Positions 28,842 through 37,808 of a stretch of DNA of 64,000 bases are shown piece by piece. The notes beneath the pieces were generated by a model. That model did not search any database, had not been told where the DNA came from, and was given only the letters and a program-made list of their open reading frames with translations. The stretch is from an uncultured Chlamydiae bacterium (lineage in GTDB: Bacteria; Chlamydiota; Chlamydiia; Chlamydiales; SM23-39): contig CAITMJ010000018.1 in the NCBI GenBank assembly GCA_903893545.1, forward strand, positions 62,001-126,000, written 5' to 3'. The position numbers and the translations under genes were made by a program. Every line of letters starts with the position of its first letter. Within the stretch, counting starts at the first letter, position 1.

Positions 28842-29102
28842 CTATTTTCTGCAATGAGTTCCGCATTGGCAATTGTCTTTGCCACAGCATTTGCAAGAGC
28901 CACAGTGGCAGCATTTGCAAACAAAGCGAACCGCCGCAATAAGGCCAGCAATCCCAATGATCGAAAATACAGTCCGTGCTCCACTGGATCCGAAACCGCC
29001 AAAGAGATCAGCAAGCAAGTCATAATTGAAAAAACCGACAAGCCCCATATTCAAGGCGCCAACGATGATCAAGATCATAATAATGATACGAAAAAACTTC
29101 AT
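28842..29102 (-). CDS. DUF378-like membrane protein with a Cys-rich metallothionein-like tail
   Basis: 86 residues. The body matches DUF378 (YuzA-like): an N-terminal helix with GALNMGLVGFFNYDLLADLFG and a second helix VFSIIGIAGLIAAVRF. After residue 61 comes an unusual tail of about 25 residues with ten Cys (62, 64, 65, 67, 70, 72, 73, 78, 80, 84) and His66 and His83, in CxC, CC and CxxC spacings like metallothionein clusters. I am not aware of such a tail on ordinary DUF378 proteins. The ATG has GGAGG 6 nt upstream. The tail could bind Zn, Cu or Fe–S, or be oxidised in the periplasm, depending on topology. Confidence 0.75.
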   Translation of the reverse strand: MKFFRIIIMILIIVGALNMGLVGFFNYDLLADLFGGFGSSGARTVFSIIGIAGLIAAVRFVCKCCHCGSCKCCGKDNCQCGTHCRK

Positions 29103-29241
29103 AGCTATCCTCCACTAAGATAACCTCATGGTAAAATATTTTTTATTCTTTGTCGAGCCAAACCTTATGCCATTGCTGGCCAAGAAGTTGAAGAACGCCG
29201 ACAATCCTTATCAAAAAAATTGCAATATATTTATCAAAGAT

Positions 29242-29271
29242 TTACTTTAGAGGCAGTTACCTCTTTATACT
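29242..29271 (+). promoter_or_regulatory. Candidate promoter with an internal inverted repeat
   Basis: TTACTT (29242–29247), 18 bp, TATACT (29266–29271). The spacer holds the perfect inverted repeat AGAGG CAGTTA CCTCT (29249–29264), a possible repressor site. It lies about 22 bp before the Inc-like gene start. The 190 bp upstream (29103–29241) is AT-rich and holds nothing else I recognise. Confidence 0.35.
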
Positions 29272-29293
29272 TCTATTTTTTCAAGGAGCTTCG

Positions 29294-30364
29294 ATGACCC
29301 CTGTTTCCTTAAAACCCCAGGATGTTTCTATCGATCTGCCAAGCAATGCCTCTGATTCGGATTCAGTCTACTGCGAACCGCTAGCGGGTCGATGTCAACG
29401 GCTTGAAGATTGCCTCTCGATTGCAGGAGAAGTCACAGCCCTTTCTGGTTTTGTCTATTCCCTCTTTGCAGGCGATGATGTGTTAAAAACCCTTTTCGGG
29501 TTCACCGCCATCTGTTTTCTCTCCGTGATTATCTTCAACAAGACCTGTGGCAATCTCCCGCGAATTAACCAGGAGTTTGTAAAAACAGTGACAAAACTGC
29601 ATGAACTGGAAGAAAACGAGACGAAAATAGTTAAAGAATTCGAGGCGAAGATTCATTCTCTACAAGAGCTCACGGCGCAGGGTAAGCAAGAGATTACTTC
29701 TCTTAGCGAATCGAATAAAACTTTGGCCAATACTGAAAAGTCGGCACAAGAAAATCTCATCGATCTCCGATCGAAAATAGAAACTCTTGGCAAGATCAAT
29801 CAAGAGCTCTCCTCATCTATCGCCTTGGAACAGAAGAATAATGAGGAGCTCAAAAGCCAGATCGCAGCGTTTGGGGCCGCCTCTTCTAATTTTCATACCG
29901 ATGTCTCTTTGGCTGCAACCAAGATCGAGAAGCTCGATGGAGATCTTCTCCATTCGGGAAGCGAAATCTTGAACCAAGGATCCGCTCTTCATCATCAGGT
30001 CGAAGAGGCGACAAAAGCAAATGCTGCGATGAATCAAGCGCTGCTCAACGACGATCAAAAGCTTGAGAGTCTTTTGGGGCAGATCCAGCAGCAACTTGAA
30101 GAAGAGAAAAAAACCACTGAAGCGCTAAAAACAGAAAATAAAGCTCTGACAGAGACCCTCAAGCAAATGAGCTCTCAGCTAAGCGGAAATCTCTCCGAAG
30201 AGCTCGCTGCGCTAAAACTAAGCACTGCTGCTGTTGAACAAGAACATGAGCAGTTCAATTCCTATGAAAAGCTGCTCGATGAAAGAGAAAAAGCTCTCTT
30301 AGAAGAAGAATTGAAAACACAAGCATTTCTAGAGATGCTTACACGAATAACTACGGAGAAATAA
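29294..30364 (+). CDS. Inc-like protein: bilobed hydrophobic domain plus long coiled coil
   Basis: 356 residues. Two closely spaced hydrophobic helices (about 42–59 and 63–82) joined by a short charged turn (AGDD) form the bilobed domain that marks chlamydial inclusion membrane proteins. Residues about 90–356 are a near-continuous coiled coil rich in Glu, Lys, Leu and Gln. Inc proteins are type III secreted, insert in the inclusion membrane and expose their tails to the host cytosol. CT005 in C. trachomatis, near gatCAB, is listed as an Inc (recalled), so position agrees. Ribosome site AAGGAG 5 nt upstream. It is followed by a paralogue-like gene with 3 bp between them. Secretion is inferred. 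Confidence 0.7.
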   Translation: MTPVSLKPQDVSIDLPSNASDSDSVYCEPLAGRCQRLEDCLSIAGEVTALSGFVYSLFAGDDVLKTLFGFTAICFLSVIIFNKTCGNLPRINQEFVKTVTKLHELEENETKIVKEFEAKIHSLQELTAQGKQEITSLSESNKTLANTEKSAQENLIDLRSKIETLGKINQELSSSIALEQKNNEELKSQIAAFGAASSNFHTDVSLAATKIEKLDGDLLHSGSEILNQGSALHHQVEEATKANAAMNQALLNDDQKLESLLGQIQQQLEEEKKTTEALKTENKALTETLKQMSSQLSGNLSEELAALKLSTAAVEQEHEQFNSYEKLLDEREKALLEEELKTQAFLEMLTRITTEK

Positions 30365-30367
30365 TAG

Positions 30368-31528
30368 ATGAATTCACTCACCCTATCGAGTCTTGCTAAA
30401 GATGCGGTTAAGGAAAACTCCTGCTATGACTGGAAAGATATTGTCGCCCTTGTAGCCTCGGTTGTGGGTGTCGCCGCCTCCATTTTTGCCCAATCGACCT
30501 TTGGCATTCTCGGCTTTACCCTCTTTGGCGCCATGATTCTTTACAATTGTTACGAGAACGCAAGTAGAATTTCAGCCATTGAAACGCAGCTCACAAACAG
30601 CCTTAAATCTGCAGAACTGCGATTCGCTTCTTCTGCGAAAGAGATCCAGAAAGAAGAGGATGATTTCAAGGCCAATCAAGAGCAATTGACCGCAAGCATA
30701 GCAGATCTCAAACAAGGACACGCAAAACTCCAAGAACTCGATCGGCAGTTTTCGAAAGAAGAAGTGCAACTTACACAAAATAATCAGGTGCTGACCCAAG
30801 ACACCACCGCGCTTAAGAAACATCTAGAAGTCTCTTCAGAAAATGGGCAGCAAATCCGAGCTCTTATCCAAACAATGACTGCAGAAAACCTACGCCTCGG
30901 ACAGAGCACAGGCCTTTTTGGAAAAAATGTACAAACTCTCGATAAAGTCCAGCAACAATTAAAGTCGCAGATGGCGTCTTTTGAAAAAGAATTCGATGGC
31001 GATGCCGAGACTCTCATCAAACAGATTCTGTCGACACAGGAATCGTCAAAAATCCTCATCGATGCTGTGGCAAAACGGTGCCAGAACCTGGAAGAAAAGT
31101 TTCAGTTGATGACGACGATCCTCCGCGACAGGTCACTGACAGAAATCAACATTGCCAACATGGTCTCTGATCTTAACAAAAAAAGAGACGACCTAAAACA
31201 ACAGATGGAAGGACTGGCTAGTGCAAGAAAAGAGCTGACACAAAGCCAAATTCGTTTTCAGGACGAGCAAAAGAGAGTAGAAAAAAGAATTGCCAGCCTC
31301 AATGAAGACCTCAAAAAAGGGGAAAAGCTGCAGAAAGAAGCACAAGTCAACTCTGAAGAGTTGCGAAAAAGAATGGGCGAGACTGTGCGGCGCCATGAAG
31401 CAGAGCTCCTGGAAGTCGATTCAAAACTCGAAACCAAAAGACAACAGCTCTCTGAAATCGAGAAAAATATCGGTATTATCCCAACCTACACAGCAGTGTC
31501 TGCACCTAAAAAAGTCCTCTATTCTTAA
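30368..31528 (+). CDS. Inc-like protein, second copy
   Basis: 386 residues with the same plan as the gene before it: a short N-terminus, two hydrophobic helices (about 24–40 and 45–61) with a short turn, then a long coiled coil (about 65–375) with heptad-like Leu, Gln, Glu and Lys. The shared layout and tandem placement suggest an old duplication, though identity is low by eye. GGAG lies about 9 nt before the ATG and the spacing to the previous stop is 3 bp, so the two are co-expressed. The C-terminal residues (IIPTYTAVSAPKKVLYS) leave the coiled coil. Role in the inclusion membrane is inferred. Confidence 0.68.
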   Translation: MNSLTLSSLAKDAVKENSCYDWKDIVALVASVVGVAASIFAQSTFGILGFTLFGAMILYNCYENASRISAIETQLTNSLKSAELRFASSAKEIQKEEDDFKANQEQLTASIADLKQGHAKLQELDRQFSKEEVQLTQNNQVLTQDTTALKKHLEVSSENGQQIRALIQTMTAENLRLGQSTGLFGKNVQTLDKVQQQLKSQMASFEKEFDGDAETLIKQILSTQESSKILIDAVAKRCQNLEEKFQLMTTILRDRSLTEINIANMVSDLNKKRDDLKQQMEGLASARKELTQSQIRFQDEQKRVEKRIASLNEDLKKGEKLQKEAQVNSEELRKRMGETVRRHEAELLEVDSKLETKRQQLSEIEKNIGIIPTYTAVSAPKKVLYS

Positions 31529-31578
31529 AACCCATTTTTTGTTGCAGATTTATAGGACAGTCACCTAAAATATTGAGC

Positions 31579-31878
31579 ATGTTTGACCATAAAGCCTTTG
31601 AACACCTAAGGAAGCTCTGCCGCCTCGAATGCTCCTTAGAGGAAGAGACCGACCTGCTCCATTCCCTCCAGAACGTGCTTGGCTATATCGAGCTCCTCAA
31701 TGAGGTCAATACCGAAGGGGTCGCCTCTTGCAACTACGTCCTCCGCTCTGCGCTCAAAAACCAAATGAGAGAGGATGAGGTCAAAGACCTTTTGCCAAGG
31801 GAACAGTTCTTGGCAGAAGCCCCCGACCAAATCGGTGGGATGGTTAGGGTACCGCCCGTTATGAAGGCCGCCCCATGA
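31579..31878 (+). CDS. gatC: Glutamyl/aspartyl-tRNA amidotransferase subunit C
   Basis: About 99 residues. GatC wraps around GatA and GatB and stabilises the GatCAB amidotransferase that converts Glu-tRNA-Gln to Gln-tRNA-Gln (and Asp-tRNA-Asn to Asn-tRNA-Asn). The family pattern is seen in HLRKLCRLE near the start, a helix with LGYIELLNEVNTEGV, and the C-terminal LPREQFLAEAPDQIGGMVRVPPVM. ATG 31579 is preferred over TTG 31573. The stop overlaps the gatA start as ATGA, so gatCAB is one operon, in the order C-A-B as in C. trachomatis CT002–004. Confidence 0.92.
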   Translation: MFDHKAFEHLRKLCRLECSLEEETDLLHSLQNVLGYIELLNEVNTEGVASCNYVLRSALKNQMREDEVKDLLPREQFLAEAPDQIGGMVRVPPVMKAAP

Positions 31879-33347
31879 GCTCTCGTTTTCTCCATCAACT
31901 CACTGCCACAGAGCTCCGAGACGCCTTTTTAAAAGGGGAAGTGAAGGCCACTGCCATTGCAGAACACTTCCAAGCAAGAGTCGAAAAGCACAATCCTGAA
32001 CTCGGCGCTTTTTTGTCGACCCTGGGAGAGAGGATGCTGATCAAAGCGGAGCAGCTCGACCGAAAACGGGCCCGCAATGAACCTCTCGGCAGGCTAGCCG
32101 GCATCCCCATTGCCATCAAAGACAATACCCACATCGCAGGAGAGATCACGACCTGCGCTTCTAAATTCTTAGAAAATTATAAAGCCCCATTCGACGCCAC
32201 CGTCGTCCGCCTCCTCGAAGAGGAAGGGGCTCTTCTTATCGGAAAAGCCAACCTCGATGAATTTGCGATGGGCTCGACCAATGAAAACTCCGCCTATTTT
32301 CCCGTCCAAAACCCGTGGAATTTAAACTGCGTCGCAGGGGGGTCCTCCGGGGGATCGGCCGCAGCGGTTGCCAGCCGCATGGCCCTCCTTGCTACAGGGA
32401 GCGATACGGGCGGCTCTATTCGCCTCCCCGCCTCCTTTTGCGGCGTCGTCGGATTTAAACCTACCTATGGCCGGGTATCGCGCTATGGCCTTGTCGCATT
32501 CGGCTCCTCGTTGGATCAAATTGGCCCACTAGCCACTACCGTCGAAGACGCAGCTCTTATGATGGAAGTGATTGGACAACACTGCGAACATGACTCCACA
32601 AGCCTCGATCTGCCGAGAGAAACCTACACAAAAAGACTCGATCTAAAAGATGTTAAGCTCGGCGTTTCTCGCCAATTTCTCGAAGGACTCACTCCTGACG
32701 CGAAAGAAAATTTCGAAGAGGCTCAACACGTCCTAAAAAATCTCGGCGCAAAAATCATCGATGTCGATCTTGCGATCCTCAAATACTCGGTCGCCGTCTA
32801 CTACATCCTCGCAACGGCCGAAGCTTCGACCAACCTTGCCCGCTTCGATGGCATCCGCTATGGCAAGCGCTCAAAACTGGCAAAAAGCCTCGAACAGGTC
32901 TACGAACTATCCCGCAAAGAGGGCTTTGGCCGAGAAGTAAAGCGGAGAATTTTGCTCGGGACCTACGTTCTTTCTGCAGGCTATCAAGACGCCTACTATA
33001 AAAAAGCGCAAAAAGTGCGCACCCTGATGATCGACGCCTTTGAAAAAGCGTTCAGCGAATGCGACGCCATCATCACGCCTGTCGCCACAAGCGGCGCTTT
33101 CGAGCGCAACGCGATCCAAGATCCCCTCCAACTCTACTTGCAAGACATCTTCACCATTCCATCGAATTTAGCCGGCCTTCCCACCGTTTCCGTCCCTTCG
33201 GGCTACGATAAGCGAGGCATGCCGCTTGGCCTTCAGATCATCGGCCCGCAAATGTGCGACGTTCCTGTTCTCGACTACGCCTATGCCTACGCCCATGCAA
33301 CCGGGCACGGAGCGATTCCGAAGCGCTATAACGAGAACCACTCATGA
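31875..33347 (+). CDS. gatA: Glutamyl/aspartyl-tRNA amidotransferase subunit A
   Basis: 490 residues. GatA is the amidase that releases ammonia from glutamine for GatB. The Ser-cisSer-Lys triad is intact: Lys82 in GIPIAIKDN, Ser157 in GGSSGGS and Ser181 in GSDTGGSIRLP; the spacings (75 and 24) equal those I recall for the S. aureus enzyme (79, 154, 178). The rest shows the amidase signature fold with KPTYGRVSRYGLVAF. Overlaps gatC by 4 bp and gatB by 4 bp (ATGA), giving equal expression of the complex. Confidence 0.96.
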   Translation: MSSRFLHQLTATELRDAFLKGEVKATAIAEHFQARVEKHNPELGAFLSTLGERMLIKAEQLDRKRARNEPLGRLAGIPIAIKDNTHIAGEITTCASKFLENYKAPFDATVVRLLEEEGALLIGKANLDEFAMGSTNENSAYFPVQNPWNLNCVAGGSSGGSAAAVASRMALLATGSDTGGSIRLPASFCGVVGFKPTYGRVSRYGLVAFGSSLDQIGPLATTVEDAALMMEVIGQHCEHDSTSLDLPRETYTKRLDLKDVKLGVSRQFLEGLTPDAKENFEEAQHVLKNLGAKIIDVDLAILKYSVAVYYILATAEASTNLARFDGIRYGKRSKLAKSLEQVYELSRKEGFGREVKRRILLGTYVLSAGYQDAYYKKAQKVRTLMIDAFEKAFSECDAIITPVATSGAFERNAIQDPLQLYLQDIFTIPSNLAGLPTVSVPSGYDKRGMPLGLQIIGPQMCDVPVLDYAYAYAHATGHGAIPKRYNENHS

Positions 33348-34801
33348 AAAACCTCTTTTGGGAACCAGTCATTGGCCTTGAGATCCACGTTCAGCTCAAC
33401 ACAAAATCCAAGCTTTTTAGTTCTGCGCCCAACCATTTTGGCGACGAGCCGAACACCAACATCTCCGTCGTTTGCACAGGCCAGCCGGGAGCTCTTCCAG
33501 TGCTCAACAAAGAAGCTGTGCGCAAAGCAGTCCAATTTGGCCTTGCCGTCAAAGGGAAGATCTCGCTCATCTCCCGCTTTGATCGAAAATCCTACTTTTA
33601 TCCAGACAGCCCCCGCAATTTTCAGATTACCCAATTCGATTACCCCATCCTTCGGGGCGGTATGGTCGCCGCGGATGTCGAGGGCGTTTCCAAGACATTT
33701 GCCATCAATCGGGCCCACCTCGAAGACGACGCGGGCATGCTCAAACACTTCACCCACTTTGCCGGCGTCGATTACAATCGCGCAGGCGCGCCTCTTATCG
33801 AAGTCGTCTCTGAGCCCTGCATGCATTCTGCCAAAGAAGCATCCGCCTACGCACAAGCCATTCGCTCCATCATGCTCTACCTCGACGCTTCCGATGGACA
33901 AATGGATGAGGGAAGCCTTCGGATCGACGTCAACATCTCCGTAAGGCCGAAAGGAGAAAAAACCCTCCGCCCTCGGATCGAAGTCAAAAACATGAACTCC
34001 TTTCATTTCCTCGAGATGGCCATCGAATCGGAAGTGGCCCGCCAAATTGCCCTTTATACCGACAATCCCAACGCCAATCCCGAAGATCTCATCCCGCCCG
34101 GCACCTATCGCTTTGATTCCGACGCATGCAAAGTAATCCTCATGCGCAAAAAAGAAAGCTCCGACGACTATCGCTACTTCCCAGAACCCGACCTTCCCCC
34201 GCTCGTCCTCACGCAAAAATACATCGACGACATCGCTGCCACGCTCCCAGAGCTTCCGCACGATCGCTTTTCCCGCTACATCACAGATCTCGGTCTATCC
34301 CCTTACAACGCTACGATCCTCATCAACGACAAAGACCTCAGCAACTACTTTGAAGCAGCGCTTGCCATTTGCCCAAGCCCGCAACTTCTTTGCAATTGGA
34401 TCACTATCGAATTTGCTGGCCGTTTTAAAGAAACGGGAAAATCGCTCCTTACCTCTGGCATTTCCCCTGAGCAAATCGCCAAACTCGTGCAACTCATCGA
34501 AGAGAACAAGATCACTGGCCGCATCGCCAAATCAGTGGCCGACGACATGGTCGAAGCCCCCGGCCTCGATCCAGAAGTGATCGTCCAGCGCAATCCCGAT
34601 TACCAACCCATCGGCAATACGGCTGAAATCGAGCCCCTTGTCGACCAAGTCCTCTCTGAAAACCCCCAATCGATCGCCGACTTTAAAGCGGGCCGCGAAA
34701 AAGCCTTCGCCTTCCTCGTCGGCCAAGTGATGAAACTCTCCCGCGGCAAAGCATCCCCCCAAATCGTCAACGACCTCTTGAAGAAGAAAATAGTTTCTTA
34801 G
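33344..34801 (+). CDS. gatB: Glutamyl/aspartyl-tRNA amidotransferase subunit B
   Basis: 485 residues. GatB phosphorylates the tRNA-bound Glu or Asp and transfers ammonia from GatA. Family blocks: PVIGLEIHVQLNTKSKLF at the start, FDRKSYFYPDSPRNFQITQ in the kinase-like cradle, HLEDDAGMLKH, and RIEVKNMNSF. The C-terminal YqeY-like helical domain (about 330–485) binds tRNA and ends with GKASPQIVNDLLKKK. It is the last gene of the operon; 70 bp without a clear terminator separate it from the next gene. Confidence 0.96.
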   Translation: MKNLFWEPVIGLEIHVQLNTKSKLFSSAPNHFGDEPNTNISVVCTGQPGALPVLNKEAVRKAVQFGLAVKGKISLISRFDRKSYFYPDSPRNFQITQFDYPILRGGMVAADVEGVSKTFAINRAHLEDDAGMLKHFTHFAGVDYNRAGAPLIEVVSEPCMHSAKEASAYAQAIRSIMLYLDASDGQMDEGSLRIDVNISVRPKGEKTLRPRIEVKNMNSFHFLEMAIESEVARQIALYTDNPNANPEDLIPPGTYRFDSDACKVILMRKKESSDDYRYFPEPDLPPLVLTQKYIDDIAATLPELPHDRFSRYITDLGLSPYNATILINDKDLSNYFEAALAICPSPQLLCNWITIEFAGRFKETGKSLLTSGISPEQIAKLVQLIEENKITGRIAKSVADDMVEAPGLDPEVIVQRNPDYQPIGNTAEIEPLVDQVLSENPQSIADFKAGREKAFAFLVGQVMKLSRGKASPQIVNDLLKKKIVS

Positions 34802-34870
34802 TAGAAATCCTATTTCCCACCTTGCGTAAAAACTCCCATTGCACTATTTCCCTTTTTTAAGGGGAATTAC

Positions 34871-36379
34871 GTGCGGAAGGGACTGTTTTTAGTTTTTCCA
34901 TTGCTGGCTGGATGCTTTCATGAAGCTGCCGATCCCTTTTCGATGGCGCCGGCAACCCCGTTTTCCACCTGGACGCCGGCAAAAGGCAATACCCTGATCT
35001 CTTCTCGCTTTTGCGACACGCTCCTCCCCCCATCATTTAGCCATAACGCCATGAACTTGGCAGAACTGATCGACATCGGCCTTTTGAATAACCCCTCCAC
35101 CAAGCAGACCTGGGCGATGGCAAGAGCAGCTTCTGCTCAATATGGCATTTCGCTCAGCGATTTCTACCCGAACATTCAGTTTACCTCGCAATACACAAGA
35201 GTCATGGGATCGTTCGGCCCACCGACCGTTTTCTCGACAGCGCCAACAGCTGCAGAAACCTCCTCTGCCGCTGCCGGTGGAACATCGGCTCCTTCGACGG
35301 GCAGCACCTCTACCACAGGCTCCGGCCTCTTTTCTACAACGGCTGGACCCGACTTTGAACTCACTTACACGCTCTTTGACTTTGGCCAACGCACTTCGGC
35401 CGCCCAAGCCGCAAGAGAAGCCCTCTACTTTGCCGACTGGTCGCACAACCAAGAAATCCAATCAGTCATCCAAACGATCATGGATGACTACTACATGTAC
35501 CTCTATCAGCAACGAGTTCTTCGCTCCAATGAAGCGAATTTAGAAAATGCCTGCGCCTCGCTCGATGCCGCCAATCAAAGGTTTGCCCTCGGCCTTGCCG
35601 CTCTTGGCGATGTAGCCCAGGCAAGAACGCATTACTTACAGAGTAAAATCAACCTCACATCGCAAAAACAAAACGTTGAAAATTCCTTTGCGCAACTAGC
35701 GGTCGATCTCGGCCTTCCTGCCAATGTGGGATTTAAAGTGGAGCCGATGCCCGATGAAGTGCAGGCAGACCCGATGCTCGCAAGCGTCGATGAGCTCGTC
35801 GCAATGGCCCAAAACCAACGGCAAGACCTCCTCGCTGCGCAAGCGGACCTGCGCTCAAAAGATGCGCTTGTCGTCAATGCGCAAAGAGCCGTTTACCCCG
35901 TCCTAGCCACTTCGCTCGATATCGGAAAGTACTGGTTTCAAGACAATACGCAAGAGCCGTATCATTGGGTCGCTGAATTGACGTTGAGTTTCCCCATCTT
36001 CCAAGGCTTCTTCTATAAAAACAGCGTCAAAAAAGCCGTTGCCATCCGCGAAAAATCATGCGCGCAGCTCCTTCAGACTGAACTCTCCGTTATCCAAACC
36101 GTCACCACCTCGCATATGGGCGTCAAGACATCCGCACAAAACCTCAAAGACACCGATGAGTATCTTAAAGCCGCCGAACTAGAGTTCAACATCGCCCTTT
36201 CTAGCTACAAAGCAGGGACAAAAACCATCCTCGACGTCCTCTCTGCGCAAAGTTCTCTTGCCGATGCGCGCTCCAAAAAAGCCGGCGCGCAAAAAGATTG
36301 GTTTACCTCGCTCGCTTCGCTCGCCTACGCCACAGGCGCTCTTTGCATGCCCGCCAACAATCAGAAATGCCGGCTTTGA
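34871..36379 (+). CDS. TolC-family outer-membrane efflux lipoprotein
   Basis: 502 residues from GTG 34871, which has AAGGGG 6 nt upstream. A lipoprotein-type signal (FLVFPLLAGC) precedes two OEP repeats, one about 55–260 and one about 290–490, that form the TolC barrel and tunnel. An insert of about 35 residues rich in Ala, Ser, Thr and Gly (about 120–155, TAAETSSAAAGGTS… ) probably lies in an extracellular loop. It should be the outer-membrane channel for the adaptor and RND pump at 38745–42913, but the RING gene and a toxin–antitoxin pair lie between, so the set is split. Confidence 0.85.
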   Translation: MRKGLFLVFPLLAGCFHEAADPFSMAPATPFSTWTPAKGNTLISSRFCDTLLPPSFSHNAMNLAELIDIGLLNNPSTKQTWAMARAASAQYGISLSDFYPNIQFTSQYTRVMGSFGPPTVFSTAPTAAETSSAAAGGTSAPSTGSTSTTGSGLFSTTAGPDFELTYTLFDFGQRTSAAQAAREALYFADWSHNQEIQSVIQTIMDDYYMYLYQQRVLRSNEANLENACASLDAANQRFALGLAALGDVAQARTHYLQSKINLTSQKQNVENSFAQLAVDLGLPANVGFKVEPMPDEVQADPMLASVDELVAMAQNQRQDLLAAQADLRSKDALVVNAQRAVYPVLATSLDIGKYWFQDNTQEPYHWVAELTLSFPIFQGFFYKNSVKKAVAIREKSCAQLLQTELSVIQTVTTSHMGVKTSAQNLKDTDEYLKAAELEFNIALSSYKAGTKTILDVLSAQSSLADARSKKAGAQKDWFTSLASLAYATGALCMPANNQKCRL

Positions 36380-36539
36380 AAGCCAAACACCGATTAAAAC
36401 TTGTTGTCAAATGGTGAACCAGGATTCGGGGAGAGGAAATCTGGATTTGCTCTTCGCTCATCGCCGAGCGTAGGCAAAGCCAGACGAAAAAAGGTAAGGC
36501 CAGATTCTCTGCAAACTTTTAAGTCGAGATACTAGTATT

Positions 36540-37598
36540 TCATTGACGATAGATAAACATACATGTACCTAAAAAGATGGAAATGGCCGCAACTACGGCA
36601 AGCCTATTTGCTGACATGTCGTGAAGTTGTTCAATATGAGGACTTACATTGCAAATGAACTGAGAAGTAGGTCCTTTATAATCTTGGCTTATTTTTTTAA
36701 GACGAGAAAAATCTTCCATCTCTAATTGAAAGAGATAATTGTATTTAGAAATTATTGAATCTAATTTTCGTAGAGCTCCAACATGCTTCAGGTAAAAATT
36801 CTGATCACTTTTTTTACACAAGCCAGGAAAATCTGGATGCTGCGTCCCCAGCTCAACGAAATTACGAATGTATGTCAAGAACCTCTCTACACCTTCTCTC
36901 TCGACAGGAGGCGCTCCAAAGAGAACTGCACATATTTCAATATACGCTGCAACAGCTGGAATTTGGAGATTTAGTATCCTTTCAGAAACTCTAGGATTTT
37001 CATCGTCCGAGAATGGAATGAGCTTTTGTAAGAAAGATTTATTTTGTTCACAGATGCGCAAAAAGTTTGCAAAACGCTCTTGAGATTCCTGAAGAATTCT
37101 TTGCATAGAGATTTTCCCATCATAGGCATCTAGACAATCCTGCATAAGACCAACAAAATGCTCTGCAAAATCATTCGGATTTTCCATTTCACTCAATACT
37201 TGAAGAAATGATTCCCTGTTCTTCTGTAAAAACAGAACCATGCTGCCACTCCATCGATTTTCTGGCTTGAATAACCAGGTTGCCAGATCTCCAGTCTTAG
37301 GTGAGAAAATGAGAGATTTTCCAAGCAAAGAAACTTTTTTAATCCCGGTTGCTAGAGTTTGATCCAAAGGACAATTTTGCTTATCCCAGAGTGCAAAGCA
37401 ATGCTCGTGAAACAGGTGAGCGCAGGGAAGAATAATCAATCGAGCTTCTGGCAAATACTTGTTCATGCATATGGGACACTCATCCGTCTCGTACCGAAAC
37501 CGATTCTCAAGCTTTGCCTGACTATAAACACCTCGCCAACTCTCCTGACTCTCAAATTTTAAAACAAAACCCTCTGACAATTGTTCAATTGAATGCAT
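36540..37598 (-). CDS. RING-H2 finger protein with a C-terminal membrane anchor
   Basis: 352 residues. A RING-H2 finger occupies about 41–79: Cys41, Cys44, Cys59, His61, His64, Cys67, Cys76 and Asp79. The last ligand is Asp, as in Rbx1, and the block CPICMNKYLPEARL then LPCAHLFHEHC is typical of eukaryotic E3 ligases. The middle is helical with no known domain. A hydrophobic helix (about 329–348, VVAAISIFLGTCMFI) followed by YRQ makes a tail anchor. There is no signal peptide. The gene is AT-rich, on the opposite strand to the efflux genes and flanked by AT-rich DNA, consistent with transfer. It is a candidate secreted ubiquitin ligase acting on host membranes; E2 binding is unproven. Confidence 0.8.
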   Translation of the reverse strand: MHSIEQLSEGFVLKFESQESWRGVYSQAKLENRFRYETDECPICMNKYLPEARLIILPCAHLFHEHCFALWDKQNCPLDQTLATGIKKVSLLGKSLIFSPKTGDLATWLFKPENRWSGSMVLFLQKNRESFLQVLSEMENPNDFAEHFVGLMQDCLDAYDGKISMQRILQESQERFANFLRICEQNKSFLQKLIPFSDDENPRVSERILNLQIPAVAAYIEICAVLFGAPPVEREGVERFLTYIRNFVELGTQHPDFPGLCKKSDQNFYLKHVGALRKLDSIISKYNYLFQLEMEDFSRLKKISQDYKGPTSQFICNVSPHIEQLHDMSANRLAVVAAISIFLGTCMFIYRQ

Positions 37599-37760
37599 TT
37601 CATACCATCATTTTTTTTAAACATTTAAAGATGCACTATGCTCTACTAATTTACAACTAGATATTTTTCTTAAAAAACACACTTTCTAATAGACAGAAAC
37701 AGTCCATCAATCGCAATAAAATCTCATAAACATCTAAAATACAATTTGTTAAGAAAACGA

Positions 37761-37789
37761 TTGGAGCAAAAATGTAATTAGGTTACAAT
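37761..37789 (+). promoter_or_regulatory. Promoter and overlapping operator of the toxin–antitoxin pair
   Basis: TTGGAG (37761–37766), 17 bp, TACAAT (37784–37789). The perfect inverted repeat TGTAA TTAGG TTACA (37773–37787) overlaps the −10 box, a usual place for an antitoxin operator. It contains AGGTTA, a half-site resembling those I recall for MqsA. The 160 bp before it is very AT-rich and holds no gene. Confidence 0.5.
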
Positions 37790-37808
37790 ATAGAAATCGG
37801 AACAGACA

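Noticed and set aside
33326..34261. 311-codon open frame on the minus strand opposite gatB
   Set aside because: Antisense of a well-conserved gene; its composition (many Gly, Asp, Phe, Val) is a by-product of gatB codon use.
34802..34870. Hairpin TTCCC TTTTTT AA GGGGAA before the TolC-like gene
   Set aside because: It covers the ribosome site but has a stem of only 5–6 bp; probably chance.
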